From contig OY757911.1 of the NCBI GenBank assembly GCA_963585895.1, positions 62,180,965 through 62,244,964 of the forward strand: a stretch of 64,000 nt of DNA, given 5' to 3'. The stretch comes from Sepioteuthis lessoniana. Lineage: Eukaryota > Mollusca > Cephalopoda > Myopsida > Loliginidae. A program made the translations under genes and the position numbers. The notes under the pieces are model-generated. The model was not told the origin of the DNA. It ran no database searches and saw nothing but the letters and a program-made list of their open reading frames with translations. Numbering within the stretch: the stretch's first letter is position 1; each line of letters opens with the position of its first letter. Positions 33,071 through 44,229 of the stretch are shown piece after piece.

Positions 33071-33445
33071 TGGCCCCGTCAGTTACGGCTGTATAATACA
33101 CTGACTGCCTCTAAAACTCTCCCAACGAGTGTCCTTGTGTGACACTAAATAATTCGAAGGTGATGCCTGAGTAATACTGGAGCTTTGAGGAATGTGGAAT
33201 GCTCCTTCACACCTAATGCTCCCAGGTCCACTCTGGCCCGGAGCTTTAGCGCCTGATACGGTCCTATCTATGGGTCAAATAGTACTCTTTAACATTTAAA
33301 CTGAGTGCAAACAAATGACTTATGCTATACTGAATTGTTTGAAACAGAACTGTTTGATCATTTAATTGTGTGTACGTAAATGACTGATGTTTAATTGAAT
33401 TATTGGAGATGTATCGCAATACTTGGAACCATTTAACTTTAACTA
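33070..33445 (+). mobile_element. Family B, head and part of the middle
   Basis: ggctgtataatacactgact, cccaacgagtgtccttgtgt, ggagctttgaggaatgtgga, ccaggtccactctggcccgg and gatacggtcctatctatggg, then three middle phrases to 33440. The tail is missing and SINE-A follows about 30 bases later. Confidence 0.8.
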
Positions 33446-33471
33446 GAAGCTAAATCTTCCCACTCATAAGT

Positions 33472-33723
33472 AAAGTAAAGTTGGCGACCATAGTCGAGGG
33501 TAACCCGAAGGCTCACTTTTCGATAGCTACTACACCAATGTGTAGGGGAGGGCGCTACTCCTTCCCTGGATTGCTCTACTTTACCCTTGATCCATACCTT
33601 ATAATGCTGAGTGTTAAGCAAGGAGGCATCAAGTACCATTTTTTGAGTCTTTGGTATGACTCGACCTGGAATTGAACCCAGGTCTCCCAGGCCATTGGCG
33701 AACACTCTAACCCCTAGGCCAAT
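33472..33723 (-). mobile_element. SINE-A copy, full length
   Basis: The clearest copy. Reverse head: gaattgaacccaggtctccc (B box) and cactctaacccctaggcca (A-box side). Body: tagctactacaccaatgtgt, cttataatgctgagtgttaa, caagtaccattttttgagtc. The 150-codon minus-strand frame across it is a chance frame through the SINE, not a gene. Confidence 0.9.
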
Positions 33724-34139
33724 ATTTTTGGCTTGCTCCAGAGAAAAGCTGAAGAGCAATCTTGAAACATGTCGTCTGCCATGAAAGCAAAGCTGCGTCA
33801 TTGAATTCGTCCCAATGAAAATAATAATGTGCTGTTTTTCAATATTTCTAGAAAAGCATTTTTGAGAAAATATTTTATTCGAACCGGTCATAATTCAGCC
33901 ACCAAAGCATTTCTTTTATTTAGTATTACTTTTCTCCTCGCCCTCTCTAGTTTTGATTCAATTATATTTCGAAGACATTTTTTGGGTCTTCAGCTTTCAG
34001 GGACTGGAATCCAGAAAAGTCGAATAGGATAGAACAGAATAAGAGATAGTTGGTAAGTGCCCCGTTATTGTTGGTTGCATCTCGTTGTCACTCAGTAAAA
34101 CCATTGGTCAACTTCTTTACCACAAAAAATTAAAAGGAT

Positions 34140-34610
34140 TGTCATTAAAATGAGTTGGCTGTTTCAACTCTCATTATTTCATGGATCAAAGCTTTATTCT
34201 ATATTGGTCGGACAAGCCGCAATCGAAGAAATCCTGATATACCTACTGGCCACATTGTCTGCATTATCAGCCATGCGCCTTCTTCAAAATAACAAACAGC
34301 ACGCAACATTCCTCTTGGGTGTGTATGCTCCCCGCCCCAAACGGATTCGTTTCGGAAATATAATTTCTCCTCCGACATGCACTGCCTTCTAACAAATCTC
34401 CAAGCATCGGATGAAGTCATTATTCTTGGCAGATTTAACACAAGAGTCAACCGGGACTTACGCACGGAAAACGGTGTTCTTAGAAAATGCGAGTTAAGAA
34501 AATCAAATTAGAGCAGTTAGTTCTACCTCGGGTTCTTCCTGGTCTAAGAACTGTACATCATCAACGCACTATTGCAACAGAGATATAAACTGAAGGCCAA
34601 CCAGATAAGC
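34140..34610 (+). pseudogene. RTE-like LINE endonuclease fragment
   Basis: Frames read M-R-L-L-Q-N-N-K-Q-H-A-T-F-L-L-G-V-Y-A-P (~34275-34330), L-L-T-N-L-Q-A-S-D-E-V-I-I-L-G-R-F-N-T-R-V (~34388-34450, in parts) and L-Y-I-I-N-A-L-L-Q-Q (~34551). Y-A-P and G-D-F-N-x-R are core motifs of the apurinic-like endonuclease of LINEs, which nicks the target DNA. Here the catalytic Asp of G-D-F-N is Arg. At least two frameshifts are present. Probably the same family as the RTE copies at 36.9 and 51.2 kb, but a different domain. Confidence 0.7.
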
Positions 34611-34753
34611 TTACATGCACACCCACAAACACACATTCATAATCGCAAACATGTAGCCAGGGGAATATGAGTTTTCTAAGACTTTGCTAAAAGAACAATA
34701 AATCTTTTAAACGTTATTTTTTACTAGTTCGACCGAGAACGTTTCAATACTTC

Positions 34754-34783
<30 letters not shown>
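34754..34783. repeat. (GATA)n microsatellite
   Basis: About seven GATA units. Confidence 0.9.
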
Positions 34784-34784
<1 letters not shown>

Positions 34785-34934
34785 TTGAGAGCGAGAGAGA
34801 TAAACGAATCATTATTAAGAAAAAAGGTTTTTTCTTAAATCAGAAATGCGTGTGCGTGTGTCTCTGATGATTGTATTGGCGTAAGAGCGAATCACTAAGT
34901 GACGTTGACTTGATCAATCTCTCAACTATATTTT

Positions 34935-35043
<109 letters not shown>

Positions 35044-35137
35044 CCATGGTTGATGCGTTAAACTCGTACCAATGAGGCCAATGTGGAACGGTGAGTTTTT
35101 CATTTATTTTAGTTTGCTTACATGTACATATATAAAT

Positions 35138-35365
35138 GAGTTCACTGACCGTCGTCGAGTGTGACCCAAAGGCTTCCTTTTCAATAGCTACTACTCCGAG
35201 GTGTCGTGGAGGGTGCTACTCCTTTCCCTGGATTGCTCCACTTACTCTTGACTCGTACCTTATCATGCTGTGTGTTACGCAAGGAGGCATCAAGAACAAT
35301 TTTTTTAGACTTTGGCATGACTCGACCTAGGATTGAACCCCTGTCTCCCTAAACAACGGACCACT
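35138..35365 (-). mobile_element. SINE-A copy
   Basis: ttcactgaccgtcgtcgagt, aggcttccttttcaatagct, ctactccgaggtgtcg, tccctggattgctccactta, catgctgtgtgttacgcaag and gcatgactcgacctagg. The tRNA-like head is degenerate after aggattgaacccctgtctcc and merges into a short (TA)n. Confidence 0.85.
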
Positions 35366-35369
35366 ATAT

Positions 35370-36390
35370 ATATATATAGTACCACTAAAATACAAGAGGA
35401 ATTTAAGGTTCTTACACCGTACAAAATGTCACGTCTAATCAAATGTTTTACTTATCATTTACTAATCAAATGACTTACTTATCACGTTAACATTTGGTAG
35501 GCATTTATTCTATTTAGTTGAGATTAACAAAGTTCACATTTTTTAACTTATCAAAAAATATTCCAGCACATATTAACGCATACGATAAAGATAGTGTAAA
35601 GATTTTTAGATTTCACTTGTCCTTGTCTTTGTATTAACAAAACTTCTAAACAGCATATTATCCTGTATTAATTTAAGAAAGCGTAACAATTCATCAAAAA
35701 ATGTTTAGAAATTTAGAGAAAGTTTACTCTTCCTGAAATAATCATTTATCGAACAAACATGCATCTGACTCTGCTGTTGCTGTTCCTGCTGTTTTAGCCA
35801 TTTTACGTTTTTAATCAAATATAATTTTTGATTATTTACACTAGGATATGAAATTCGTTTAAGTTTAATAATCTTGTGATTCTGATTATGCTTGGTTGAA
35901 TTCCAGGTTTCCTCTCGTTTCCTTGAGCTCTGAAATATGATTTTTCTTCATAAACTGCCATTGACGTCATGGATAAATCTTTGAACGAATCCATAGTATA
36001 AATGATTTTTTTTTAATTATATTTATTATAAAACCGGCACCAGTGTATTTTAAGATTTATATATTCTTAAAAGACATTAAAACTAAAGAAAACATATTTT
36101 TTATAAAAAGGCCATCGCCGTCGTGGATAAATCTTTGAATGAATCCATATTGTGCATCATTATCTTTACTTATATTCACAAATAAACCTGCTCTAGTGTA
36201 TTTTAAGATTTATATACGATTAAAATCTATACAAAAATTAGCTCATCTGGTTCATAATGAAAAAGGTACAATCTAAATATTCATCAACTTTCATGTAATA
36301 TGTACGTGATGAATAAAAGATTAAAAGAAATAAATACATATATGTAAATACATATGCATGTGTGTGTGTGTAATATGGGATATATATATA
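35370..36390. other. Unrecognised stretch with a 154 bp tandem duplication
   Basis: Two copies of a segment (atggataaatctttgaa(c/t)ga, atccatattg..., agtgtattttaagatttata) begin at 35957 and 36111. Otherwise AT-rich with no supported gene. Confidence 0.55.
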
Positions 36391-36397
36391 AAAATAA

Positions 36398-36560
36398 AAT
36401 AAAAGTTAAAGGCTTCCTTTTCAATAGCTTCTACACCGAGTGTAAGTGAGGGCGCTACTCTATTCCCTCGATTGCTCCACTTTACCCTTGGTCCTTACCT
36501 TATAATGCTGAGTGTTAAGCAAGGTAAGATCAAGTACCATTTTTGAGTCTTTGGTATGAT
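36398..36560 (-). mobile_element. SINE-A, head missing
   Basis: agttaaaggcttccttttca, tagcttctacaccgagtg, cctcgattgctccactttac, ttataatgctgagtgttaag and gagtctttggtatgat. It ends exactly where family B begins. Confidence 0.85.
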
Positions 36561-36564
36561 ATGT

Positions 36565-36797
36565 CGTTGGTTCTATTTAACCCATAGATAGGGCCCTATC
36601 AGGTGCTACCACGCCGGGAAAGAGTGGACCTGGGAGCGATGGCAATAAAGGGGTACTCCACATTCCCTAAAGCTCCATCATTACTGGAACCTCACCATCA
36701 GATTGTTTAGTGTCATTCCAGGACACTCGTTGGAGTGGGTCTTACTCCTCAGTAGAGGTGCAGTTGGTGTATTCTATAGCCCCAGCCGACTGGACAA
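36565..36797 (-). mobile_element. Family B body and head
   Basis: ttctatttaacccatagata, gggccctatcaggtgctacc, tccatcattactggaacctc, accatcagattgtttagtgt, aggtgcagttggtgtattct and ccccagccgactggac. The tail side is missing. Confidence 0.8.
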
Positions 36798-36920
36798 CTA
36801 AACTAAGTAAACATGCGGTGTGACAAGAAAGATATCAAGTTCATACTAACAATAATAGATCGTTTATAATCACAAGATATTCGTAAAGTCATATATAAGA
36901 ATATATATATTGAAGACTCA

Positions 36921-37464
36921 TTATTTCGGTACTCTCGTGGATTTAACAATGCCAATAAAAAATAAAATTCCTATTGTAATATTTAAATTACGCATATATA
37001 TTAATAATAATCTGTGATGTTTTTGAACGATTTCGCTGAAAACCATTTTGATTCTTCCAAAGAATTTTTTCAAAAGCGTGTTCGATACGGTTGAGAAGCA
37101 GTGCATTGTAAATCTTAACCGTTATGGAAGTAAGGGTTATACCACGGTAGTTCTTGGCCATTCCGTCGTCACCTTTTTTGAGAAATGGTAGGATGCAGCC
37201 TTTTGTCTCTCTGTCTGTTGTGTTCTGATCAGATATGACATTGTAGTATCAAAGCAGTATGTCGTCAATTTTCTTTGTTTTCCACACTTCTGATGGTATT
37301 TCATCAAGACCGGCAGCTTTCCTGTTTTTAATTTTTCATAGTACTACGTGGAGTTCATCTTGCGTAAACTGTCCTAGTTTGACGTCTTGTTAATCATTAA
37401 TGATTTTCGTTATAGGTTCATCCGTAACTTTAGGGAATTTTCCGGACTGAATCCCAGCTATATA
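36921..37464 (-). pseudogene. RTE-like LINE, inverted 5' segment (RT N-terminal half)
   Basis: On the minus strand, reading down from 37464: Y-I-A-G-I-Q-S-G-K-F-P-K-V-T-D-E, K-N-R-K-A-A-G-L-D-E-I-P-S-E, L-P-F-L-K-K-G-D-D and N-Y-R-G-I-T-L-T-S-I, then A-L-L-L-N-R-I-E and K-N-Q-N-G-F. G-L-D-x-I-P-x-E and Y-R-G-I-x-L are early RT blocks of RTE-type elements. It has stops and lies head to head with the 3' part of the same type of element at 37465. Confidence 0.8.
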
Positions 37465-37960
37465 ACCTGGAGAAGGCAGAAGGTGGTATAGGCATCTATA
37501 TCAATTCGGACAAAACAAAGTACATGTGCTTCAATCAAAATCAAACAAGAGACATCTATACCTTAGCAGGTAGCTCCTTGAAACTAGTGGACGAATTCGC
37601 CTACCTCAGAAGCAGTGTCTCATCTACTGAAAATGACATAAATACACAACTCACAAATTTTTTCAAAGCTGCAGTCGTGTCCATACTACAATATGGATGC
37701 ACCTCATGGACGCTGATTAAGTGCATGTTGAAAAAGCTTGATGACAATTACACATGAATGCTACCAGTCATATTAAACAGGTGTTGGATGTCTGGGTAGA
37801 AAATATCTATAACAGCTCTGTACAGACACAGGATGTGGTCTAGAAGACCTAATGAATGCGATGGATGATAGAGACGAATAGAGAAGGAGAGTTAGGGAAA
37901 TCCATGCTCGCGGCAAAACATGATGGTCAAGATTATTATTATTATCATTATAAATAAGTA
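37465..37960 (+). pseudogene. RTE-like LINE, 3' segment
   Basis: It starts at 37465 in L-E-K-A-E-G-G-I-G, followed by S-D-K-T-K-Y-M-C-F-N-Q, G-S-S-L-K-L-V-D-E-F-A-Y-L and F-K-A-A-V-V-S-I-L-Q-Y-G-C (post-RT region), then I-L-N-R-C-W, with A-M-D-D-R near 37855. It ends in an (ATT)n run at 37934-37952, a typical RTE 3' end. An internal deletion of some 25-30 residues before F-K-A-A-V-V is likely. With the inverted 5' segment the insertion has the layout produced by twin priming. Confidence 0.8.
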
Positions 37961-38039
37961 AAAAGCAAAATATTACTTTTCAGTAATTTTCACGGAGTAT
38001 TTCTCCACATATGATTTATTTCTCCTGTTACTATTAAAG

Positions 38040-38802
38040 ACTCAATGTTATTTTCAGAAATTAATGTTCTATTTGCATTTCCTTAATCTTCTTACAACCC
38101 AGTCGGCATGGGCTGTAAATTACACCGAATGCATCTCTGCTGAGGGGTAAGACCACTCTGAAAAGTGTCTTGATAATGACATTAAAACTATCCGATGCTG
38201 AGGCTCCAATCTTGGAATTTTAGGAATATGGAGTAAACTTTCATTACCATTTCTCCAATGTTAAATTTGGCCCAGAGGGTGTGCAAGCAAATGACTTCCA
38301 TTAAATTGAATTGCTAGAAATAGAACTGTTTGACCATTTAACCGTGTGTGAAGAAATGACTGATGTTTAATTGAATTATAAGCGAGATATAGCAATGCTT
38401 GGAACCATTTAACTGTGTGCGAAGGAATGGGTAATGTTGAAAAGCATGATTAGTGTTAAAGTGAAATATGTGTAATCTCTGGGCTGTGTGCAAAACAAAT
38501 GATTAATATTGAATAGAATTATGAGGGTTTGATCGCAATAACTAAAACTATTTAACTGTATAGAAACAGTAGCAATGATAGTGTGCAAACAAATCTGTTT
38601 TAACTCACTTAAGAATTAAATTACCTACAAACTAATCCCTTACAAATTATATATGTATATCTATTTAAATGTGGGAAAAAATGACTTATGTTAAATTGTG
38701 ACTTTGCTTAGAAATCACATATATTTACTATATATGTATAAAGAAAATTTGGCATTCAATAACTTACTCTGGTAACGATGCTGTATAACCCAACCAAACC
38801 AA

Positions 38803-38806
<4 letters not shown>
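38040..38806 (+). mobile_element. Family B, longest copy
   Basis: A pre-head segment (cagaaattaatgttctattt, cttaatcttcttacaaccca) is shared with 42277-42330. The head (gtcggcatgggctgtaaatt) starts at 38102. The body runs to 38285. Four diverged ~85 bp middle phrases (ccatttaactgtgtgcgaag and similar) follow, then a tail at 38735-38806 (aatttggcattcaataactt, cccaaccaaaccaaatc) leading into (TA)n. Confidence 0.85.

Positions 38807-38808
<2 letters not shown>

Positions 38809-38862
<54 letters not shown>
38809..38862. repeat. (TA)n microsatellite
   Basis: About 27 TA units between the family B tail and a SINE-D head. Confidence 0.95.
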
Positions 38863-38864
<2 letters not shown>

Positions 38865-38867
38865 GTG

Positions 38868-39142
38868 CCCGTTGTGTATGGTTATCGTCGTAGGAAATGA
38901 ACACGGCGACACGAGTTCAATTCCTGGACGAGACTGATTGCATTTCCCATAGCACTAATACCCTTGGGAAAGGTATGAATCCAATTATTCTCCCTCCAGC
39001 TATGGGTAAATAGTAGGACGGACTGTTCCTTCAGCCGTGGTAAGGCAACTAGTCTAGGAGAAAGAAAACTCTGAATTCAAAACTGCTAAACTCCGCTTAA
39101 AAAAATTGACCTTGTGTCATATCCTGCCCAAGTGGAGGTGTT

Positions 39143-39146
<4 letters not shown>
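38868..39146 (+). mobile_element. SINE-D copy, full length
   Basis: The tRNA-like head has A-box-like TTGTGTATGGTTATCG and B-box-like CGAGTTCAATTCCTGG. Body: gactgattgcatttcc, cccttgggaaaggtatgaat, attctccctccagctatggg, ctgttccttcagccgtgg, gcaactagtctaggagaaag and aactgctaaactccgcttaa. 3' end: ctgcccaagtggaggtgttg, followed by (TA)n. Confidence 0.85.
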
Positions 39147-40263
<1,117 letters not shown>

Positions 40264-40359
<96 letters not shown>

Positions 40360-40415
40360 GATTTGGCATTAAATAACTTACAATAGTCGATATGTCATAA
40401 CACCAAACCAAATTT
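40264..40415 (+). repeat. (TA)n(TG)n plus family B tail, module 2
   Basis: About 22 TA units, about 25 TG units, then gatttggcattaaataactt, acaatagtcgatatgtcata and accaaaccaaa. It is a tandem repeat of the preceding module with longer intact tail. Confidence 0.85.
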
Positions 40416-41295
40416 TAAACATTTCTCATTGAATTTTGTCTATCTTTGCAATAGTCAGGTTTTTTACTCGTATATTCCTAACTATGTTTTGTTACCAACG
40501 GTAACACTTGTAAAGAATTTTTTGCTATAAAAAAAACATTTATTGATTTCAGTAAATAAATAGGAGTAAAGATTTTCAAAATCATTTTACATGTGATATT
40601 TGTTTGCTTGCTTTTGGGTTATTTTTTTTTGTAATGATTTTGTTTGTTTTAGGGGGGGGTTGTAATGAAATAAATAAAAACAACTAAGAAAATTGTCTAA
40701 AAAACTATATTTAATTTCATAGCATTTTATATTTTTCGATTCAGAACTTATTTTCTTCATCTCACGGCAAACTTTCTTATAGAATTTAAACGGATTTAAT
40801 TTTTTGGCGAATTTGCTTTTATAGGCATATGAATATTTTTTTATCAACTGAATGGCATACTTTTTTCTTAGAATTAAATTAGCAAGTCTGACTTCAGAAT
40901 ATCCACACAAACTTTTAAAGCAAATATTGTTTTCATTAATAAAATAATTTTTAAATGAATAAATAACGACAACTTTAATAAAAAAAAAAGTAAATAACTC
41001 CGTTTTAATATTTTTTAAAGTCAACGCCTATTTTGTCTACGAATTTCATATACGTTATTTTTCTTAGTAAATGTTGCCTTATAGTTTAAATAACTTTTTT
41101 AAAATGAAAATCGCAGCGTTTTTAGATTTGGCACAAAAAATGGCATATCAGATTTTTTTATAATCATTTTTCTTGCAAATAACACAAAATCTAAACCAAT
41201 AAAATCAATGGTACATAATCACAAAATTTCACTACGGGAGTTTTCCTTGTTGAAGATCCGTTCAATTACCTAAAATATTAAACAACTAAACATTT
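40416..41295. other. No recognisable gene
   Basis: Very AT-rich. A 145-codon minus-strand frame at 40587-41024 is rich in Lys, Phe, Ile, Tyr and Asn, as expected from composition. I find no domain in it. T/G homopolymers lie at 40621-40632 and 40651-40660. Confidence 0.45.
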
Positions 41296-41299
41296 TGCT

Positions 41300-41397
41300 A
41301 AGGTGTGGCACAAGGCCGTATGATTGGGACAACCCCACGAGACTCGAACTCATTTGCTAGTCTAGCTTGCTGACCATTACGCCACCGGAGGTGCCCA
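41300..41397 (-). mobile_element. SINE-E copy (tRNA-like)
   Basis: On the minus strand: GGCGTAATGGTCAGCAAGC (A-box-like) and GAGTTCGAGTCTCG (B box), then ttgtcccaatcatacggcc and ttgtgccacac. The head resembles a tRNA. The anticodon arm is not convincing, so this is a SINE head and not a tRNA gene. Confidence 0.7.
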
Positions 41398-41490
41398 TAG
41401 TTACAAAAATAGTTTCCTAGATTAAATTGAGCAACGCGTTAAATAATTCTTTGAAAACGACAGCTACACAAGTGCGCTTGCAAGTGTGAG

Positions 41491-42013
41491 GAAGTTGTTA
41501 TTGGTGGTGAAATTCTGTGGGCCTGCATGTTTACAATTCAAGCATTATACAGACCACTGGAATACACGTCTAAAGGATTTGTGATCTTACTAATATATTA
41601 TTCACATTCAATTAAATATTACTCTTTAGGTTTTAAGTAGCTCTCTAAACTGGAGACTTAAAACAATTACATGACATAGTTGCCATTAAAAATGAAACAA
41701 GACAGAAACAAAAACCATGATAAGAATCTGATCCGTAGTATGTTTTCCAAAGTGATATGCGATTATGTCATGTAATTGTTTTAATCTCCAGTTTGGAGAG
41801 CAACTTAAAACCTAATGAGTAATATTTAATTGAATGTGAATAATATTTTAGTAAGATCACAAATCCTTAAGACGTGAATTCCAGTGGTCAATATAATGCT
41901 TGAATTATAAACACGACCACCCACACGCCTTCACCACCAATAACAATTTCTTATTTCTTTGGATAACATAAGGATCAGATTCTTGTCATCGTTTTTGCCT
42001 TGTTTCATTTTAA
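41491..42013. repeat. Large fold-back (inverted repeat) of order A-L-A'-L'
   Basis: Arm A (41491-41676) is repeated inverted as A' (41765-41950) with high similarity (for example gttattggtggtga and caagcattat...gaccactgg). Segment L (41682-41752: aatgaaacaagac, gataagaatctgatcc, ttttccaaag) lies between the arms and is itself repeated inverted as L' (41956-42013) directly after A'. L' continues into the SINE-C tail. No ORF is present. Confidence 0.85.
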
Positions 42014-42200
42014 TAGCATATCAACCTTGTTGGTTATTAAATGTCAAAGCCATCCTTGTAGAATAATAGGAATGGTAATATTCAACCTATAGCAAGGAGA
42101 TGAGAGGGTTCAGTATCTTTGCCAGAAGTATCAGCCTGAAAGTCAACGTAATAGCGAGACTGGAATTTGAACTCTCATACTTCGTCTTATCATAGATTCT
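42010..42200 (-). mobile_element. SINE-C copy
   Basis: The plus strand reads agcatatcaaccttgttggt, tattaaatgtcaaagccatc, agaggg..., gaaagtcaacgtaatagcga and gactggaatttgaactctca. The tRNA-like A-box side is eroded. Confidence 0.8.
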
Positions 42201-42276
42201 CATATACAGAGCAAGAATGACTGGTGCAACTCAATTATCTGATAAGTCATGCCGATCAATGACAAAATTTTCTTTT

Positions 42277-42333
42277 CAGAAATTATTGTTTTATTTACAT
42301 TTCATTTCCTTCATCTTCTTACAACCTAGTCGG
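42277..42333 (+). mobile_element. Family B 5' edge fragment
   Basis: cagaaattattgttttattt, catcttcttacaacctagtc and ggctcg match the pre-head of the family B copy at 38050-38110, and the match stops there. Confidence 0.55.
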
Positions 42334-42414
42334 CTCGTTAATGGAATGTGAAATCAGAACCCCAAGAATAGTTAGAATGTTAAGGTGGAACATTTTTTTT
42401 CTAACCTTTCTTTT

Positions 42415-42513
42415 TTGCTTAGACATAGCACAAGACCATTTGGGGCACCCAATGAGACTTGAACTCACTCATGTAGGTTTGCTAATCATTACACCACCCA
42501 AGGAGCCTAAGGT
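42415..42513 (-). mobile_element. SINE-E copy (tRNA-like)
   Basis: Minus strand: TGGTGTAATGATTAGCAAAC (A-box-like), GAGTTCAAGTCTC (B box), then ttgggtgccccaaatggtc and ttgtgctatgt. It aligns with 41300-41397. Confidence 0.7.
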
Positions 42514-42604
42514 GGAACATTTTATGAACTCTCCATGGCAATAATTTAAAATATTTCCACTGTATTGTCAAGTTACCTTAATCGTAGCCAAGAAATATTT
42601 CTCG

Positions 42605-42840
42605 GTGGTGTTCCTGTAGCACAGTAGCTAACGAGCTGAACAGCCACATCATAACGAGAGAGTTCGAACTCCAGTCGTGCTATTACGTTTACTTTTGACC
42701 AAATACCATTAGGAAAGGAATAAATCCCCTTATCCTCTCAGCGATGGATTAAATAACATTACTCTTGATCTTATACAAGGATAGCTTTGGCATTAAATAA
42801 ACTACTAGAGTTGATAAGCTATTTAACAAAGAAAACAAAC
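42605..42840 (+). mobile_element. SINE-C copy, full length
   Basis: Head ttcctgtagcacagtagcta, B box GAGTTCGAACTCC at 42662, body gtgctattacgtttactttt, ggaaaggaataaatcccctt and ggattaaataacattac, tail tttggcattaaataaactac, gttgataagctatttaaca, aagaaaac. Confidence 0.85.
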
Positions 42841-43034
42841 CAGGGAATCTTACTATTTTGCCAAGTGAAGAATGCAAATAAATTTGATCACTTGATATAA
42901 ACGATAGTTGAGATATTAGATATACCATTCTTTGCAAATCGGTTCGATTCCAGTACTTTTGCTAGTATGCCACTGGAAATTCCCCGAGACAGATTCCATG
43001 GATACAGTTACGGCTAGGGTCAGTGTAAAAAGAC

Positions 43035-43150
43035 AATACAAGGGAAAAGTCCAGCATTTTAGCCATTAGACTACAGGAAATCCCTGAAACAGGCAATTCA
43101 GTGGAAAAGTGTAGTACTTTAGCCATTACGCCACCAGGACTCCCCCTGTT
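43035..43150 (-). repeat. Tandemly duplicated tRNA-like 5' half
   Basis: On the minus strand, cctggtggcgtaatggctaa (right) and cctgtagtctaatggctaaa (left) are two copies of a tRNA-type 5' half about 60 bases apart, each followed by agta/atgct. Further aligned words: agtccagcattttagccatt and tgtagtactttagccatt on the plus strand. No B box accompanies the pair. Confidence 0.5.
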
Positions 43151-43524
43151 CGATTCTTACTTGTTACCTTAATACAGTCGTTCATCGCATCAGGTCGAAC
43201 CGATTTGTAACATAATCAAGGATGGTAAATATATTAGTTGATTATTTTATTTGTCGTAATAAATTAAGTTAGGTCAAATCTTTGAGTTAAAGTGTAAGTC
43301 GCTCTGAAAGATCGTATGCGTGTATATGCTAGGATCGAATGGCTGCTCATGTCAAAATAGGGAGTTGTTTTGAAATCCGTGGCAGACAGGATGCTGAAAA
43401 TAAATACAATGAATGCAATGACAACTTATTTAGTTGACAGGTTTATGGAGAGTTTTTAATGACACGTGTTCTAATCATCATTAGTTGAGGAGATAATTAA
43501 TATATCATATCAACAGGGTAATTT

Positions 43525-43690
43525 AACGGTCACTTAGTTCAAAGTCGGAAGCCAAGGGTCGCTGTTGTTCGGACAGGTTCGAATCCAAGACAACTGAGTG
43601 GTCCTTTGAGGGCAGGGTTTGTTTGGAGGAAAGAAATAGAAGTCGGTGTTTTGAACGTTCGTCTCCCACTCATGAAGCATCTATGTTTCT
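43525..43690 (+). mobile_element. Possible tRNA-derived SINE (SINE-F)
   Basis: An A-box-like TTAGTTCAAAGTC is followed about 45 bases later by GGTTCGAATCC, an exact B-box match. Downstream sequence (aagacaactgagtggtcctt) matches no other copy in the window, so family status is unproven. Confidence 0.4.
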
Positions 43691-43884
43691 AGTAAGATGA
43701 CTTAATCCTTTCACTCTATCTCACTCGTTTCTGTGACGACTGCATTAAAATGTTACAGTCAGCTGATAAATTTTCGTATTTGAAACAACGGAGTCTGTCT
43801 ATTTCTTTATAATACCTATAAATTAAACCGAGTTATATGGTTTCAATTATTCCAATCTAATACTATGAATTTCCCAAAATATCT

Positions 43885-43985
43885 ATTGAACCCATAGATA
43901 TGACCCTAATCAGTAATCTGGGTTCGAGTGGAGCTGAGAGTAATTAAAATAAAGAAATACTCCACATTTCACAGAGCGATTTGTC
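43885..43985 (-). mobile_element. Family B body fragment
   Basis: ttgaacccatagatatgacc, cgagtggagctgagagtaat, gaaatactccacatttcaca. Confidence 0.6.
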
Positions 43986-44124
43986 GGGGATACAAGTCTG
44001 ATTTGGTGTTGTATGTACATATTTACGCAATCCCTTCAAGATCAAATTTTTCTAGATTTGCCATTCCAAGTGTAAAACGTTCAGTCTGTTCTTCGATTTT
44101 CCCTGTCGTTAGTGGGAGATGATT

Positions 44125-44225
44125 GATGGATCCATACTTTTCTCAAGGGCATTAGCGTCTATGATTTAAACCCAACTCACCTATTCCCTTCCCTACCATG
44201 ATAACCGTTACGCTACAAGAGCCTC
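44125..44225 (-). mobile_element. SINE-D fragment
   Basis: The plus strand has ccatacttttctcaagggca, ttagcgtctatgatttaaac, and cctaccatgataaccgttac followed by gctacaagagcctc. The tRNA-like head side is present, the 3' half is missing. Confidence 0.55.
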
Positions 44226-44229
44226 TTGT

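Noticed and set aside
33439-33891. 150-codon minus-strand ORF, the longest in the window
   Set aside because: Most of it is SINE-A read in one frame. The same SINE gives different broken frames in other copies.
40587-41024. 145-codon minus-strand ORF
   Set aside because: Its composition (Lys, Ile, Phe, Asn, Tyr) follows the local AT content. No motif, splice site or family recognised.
41300-41397. Possible tRNA gene
   Set aside because: A and B boxes are present, but the stems and anticodon loop do not form convincingly, and relatives with SINE-like downstream sequence occur at 42415, 16700 and 62300.
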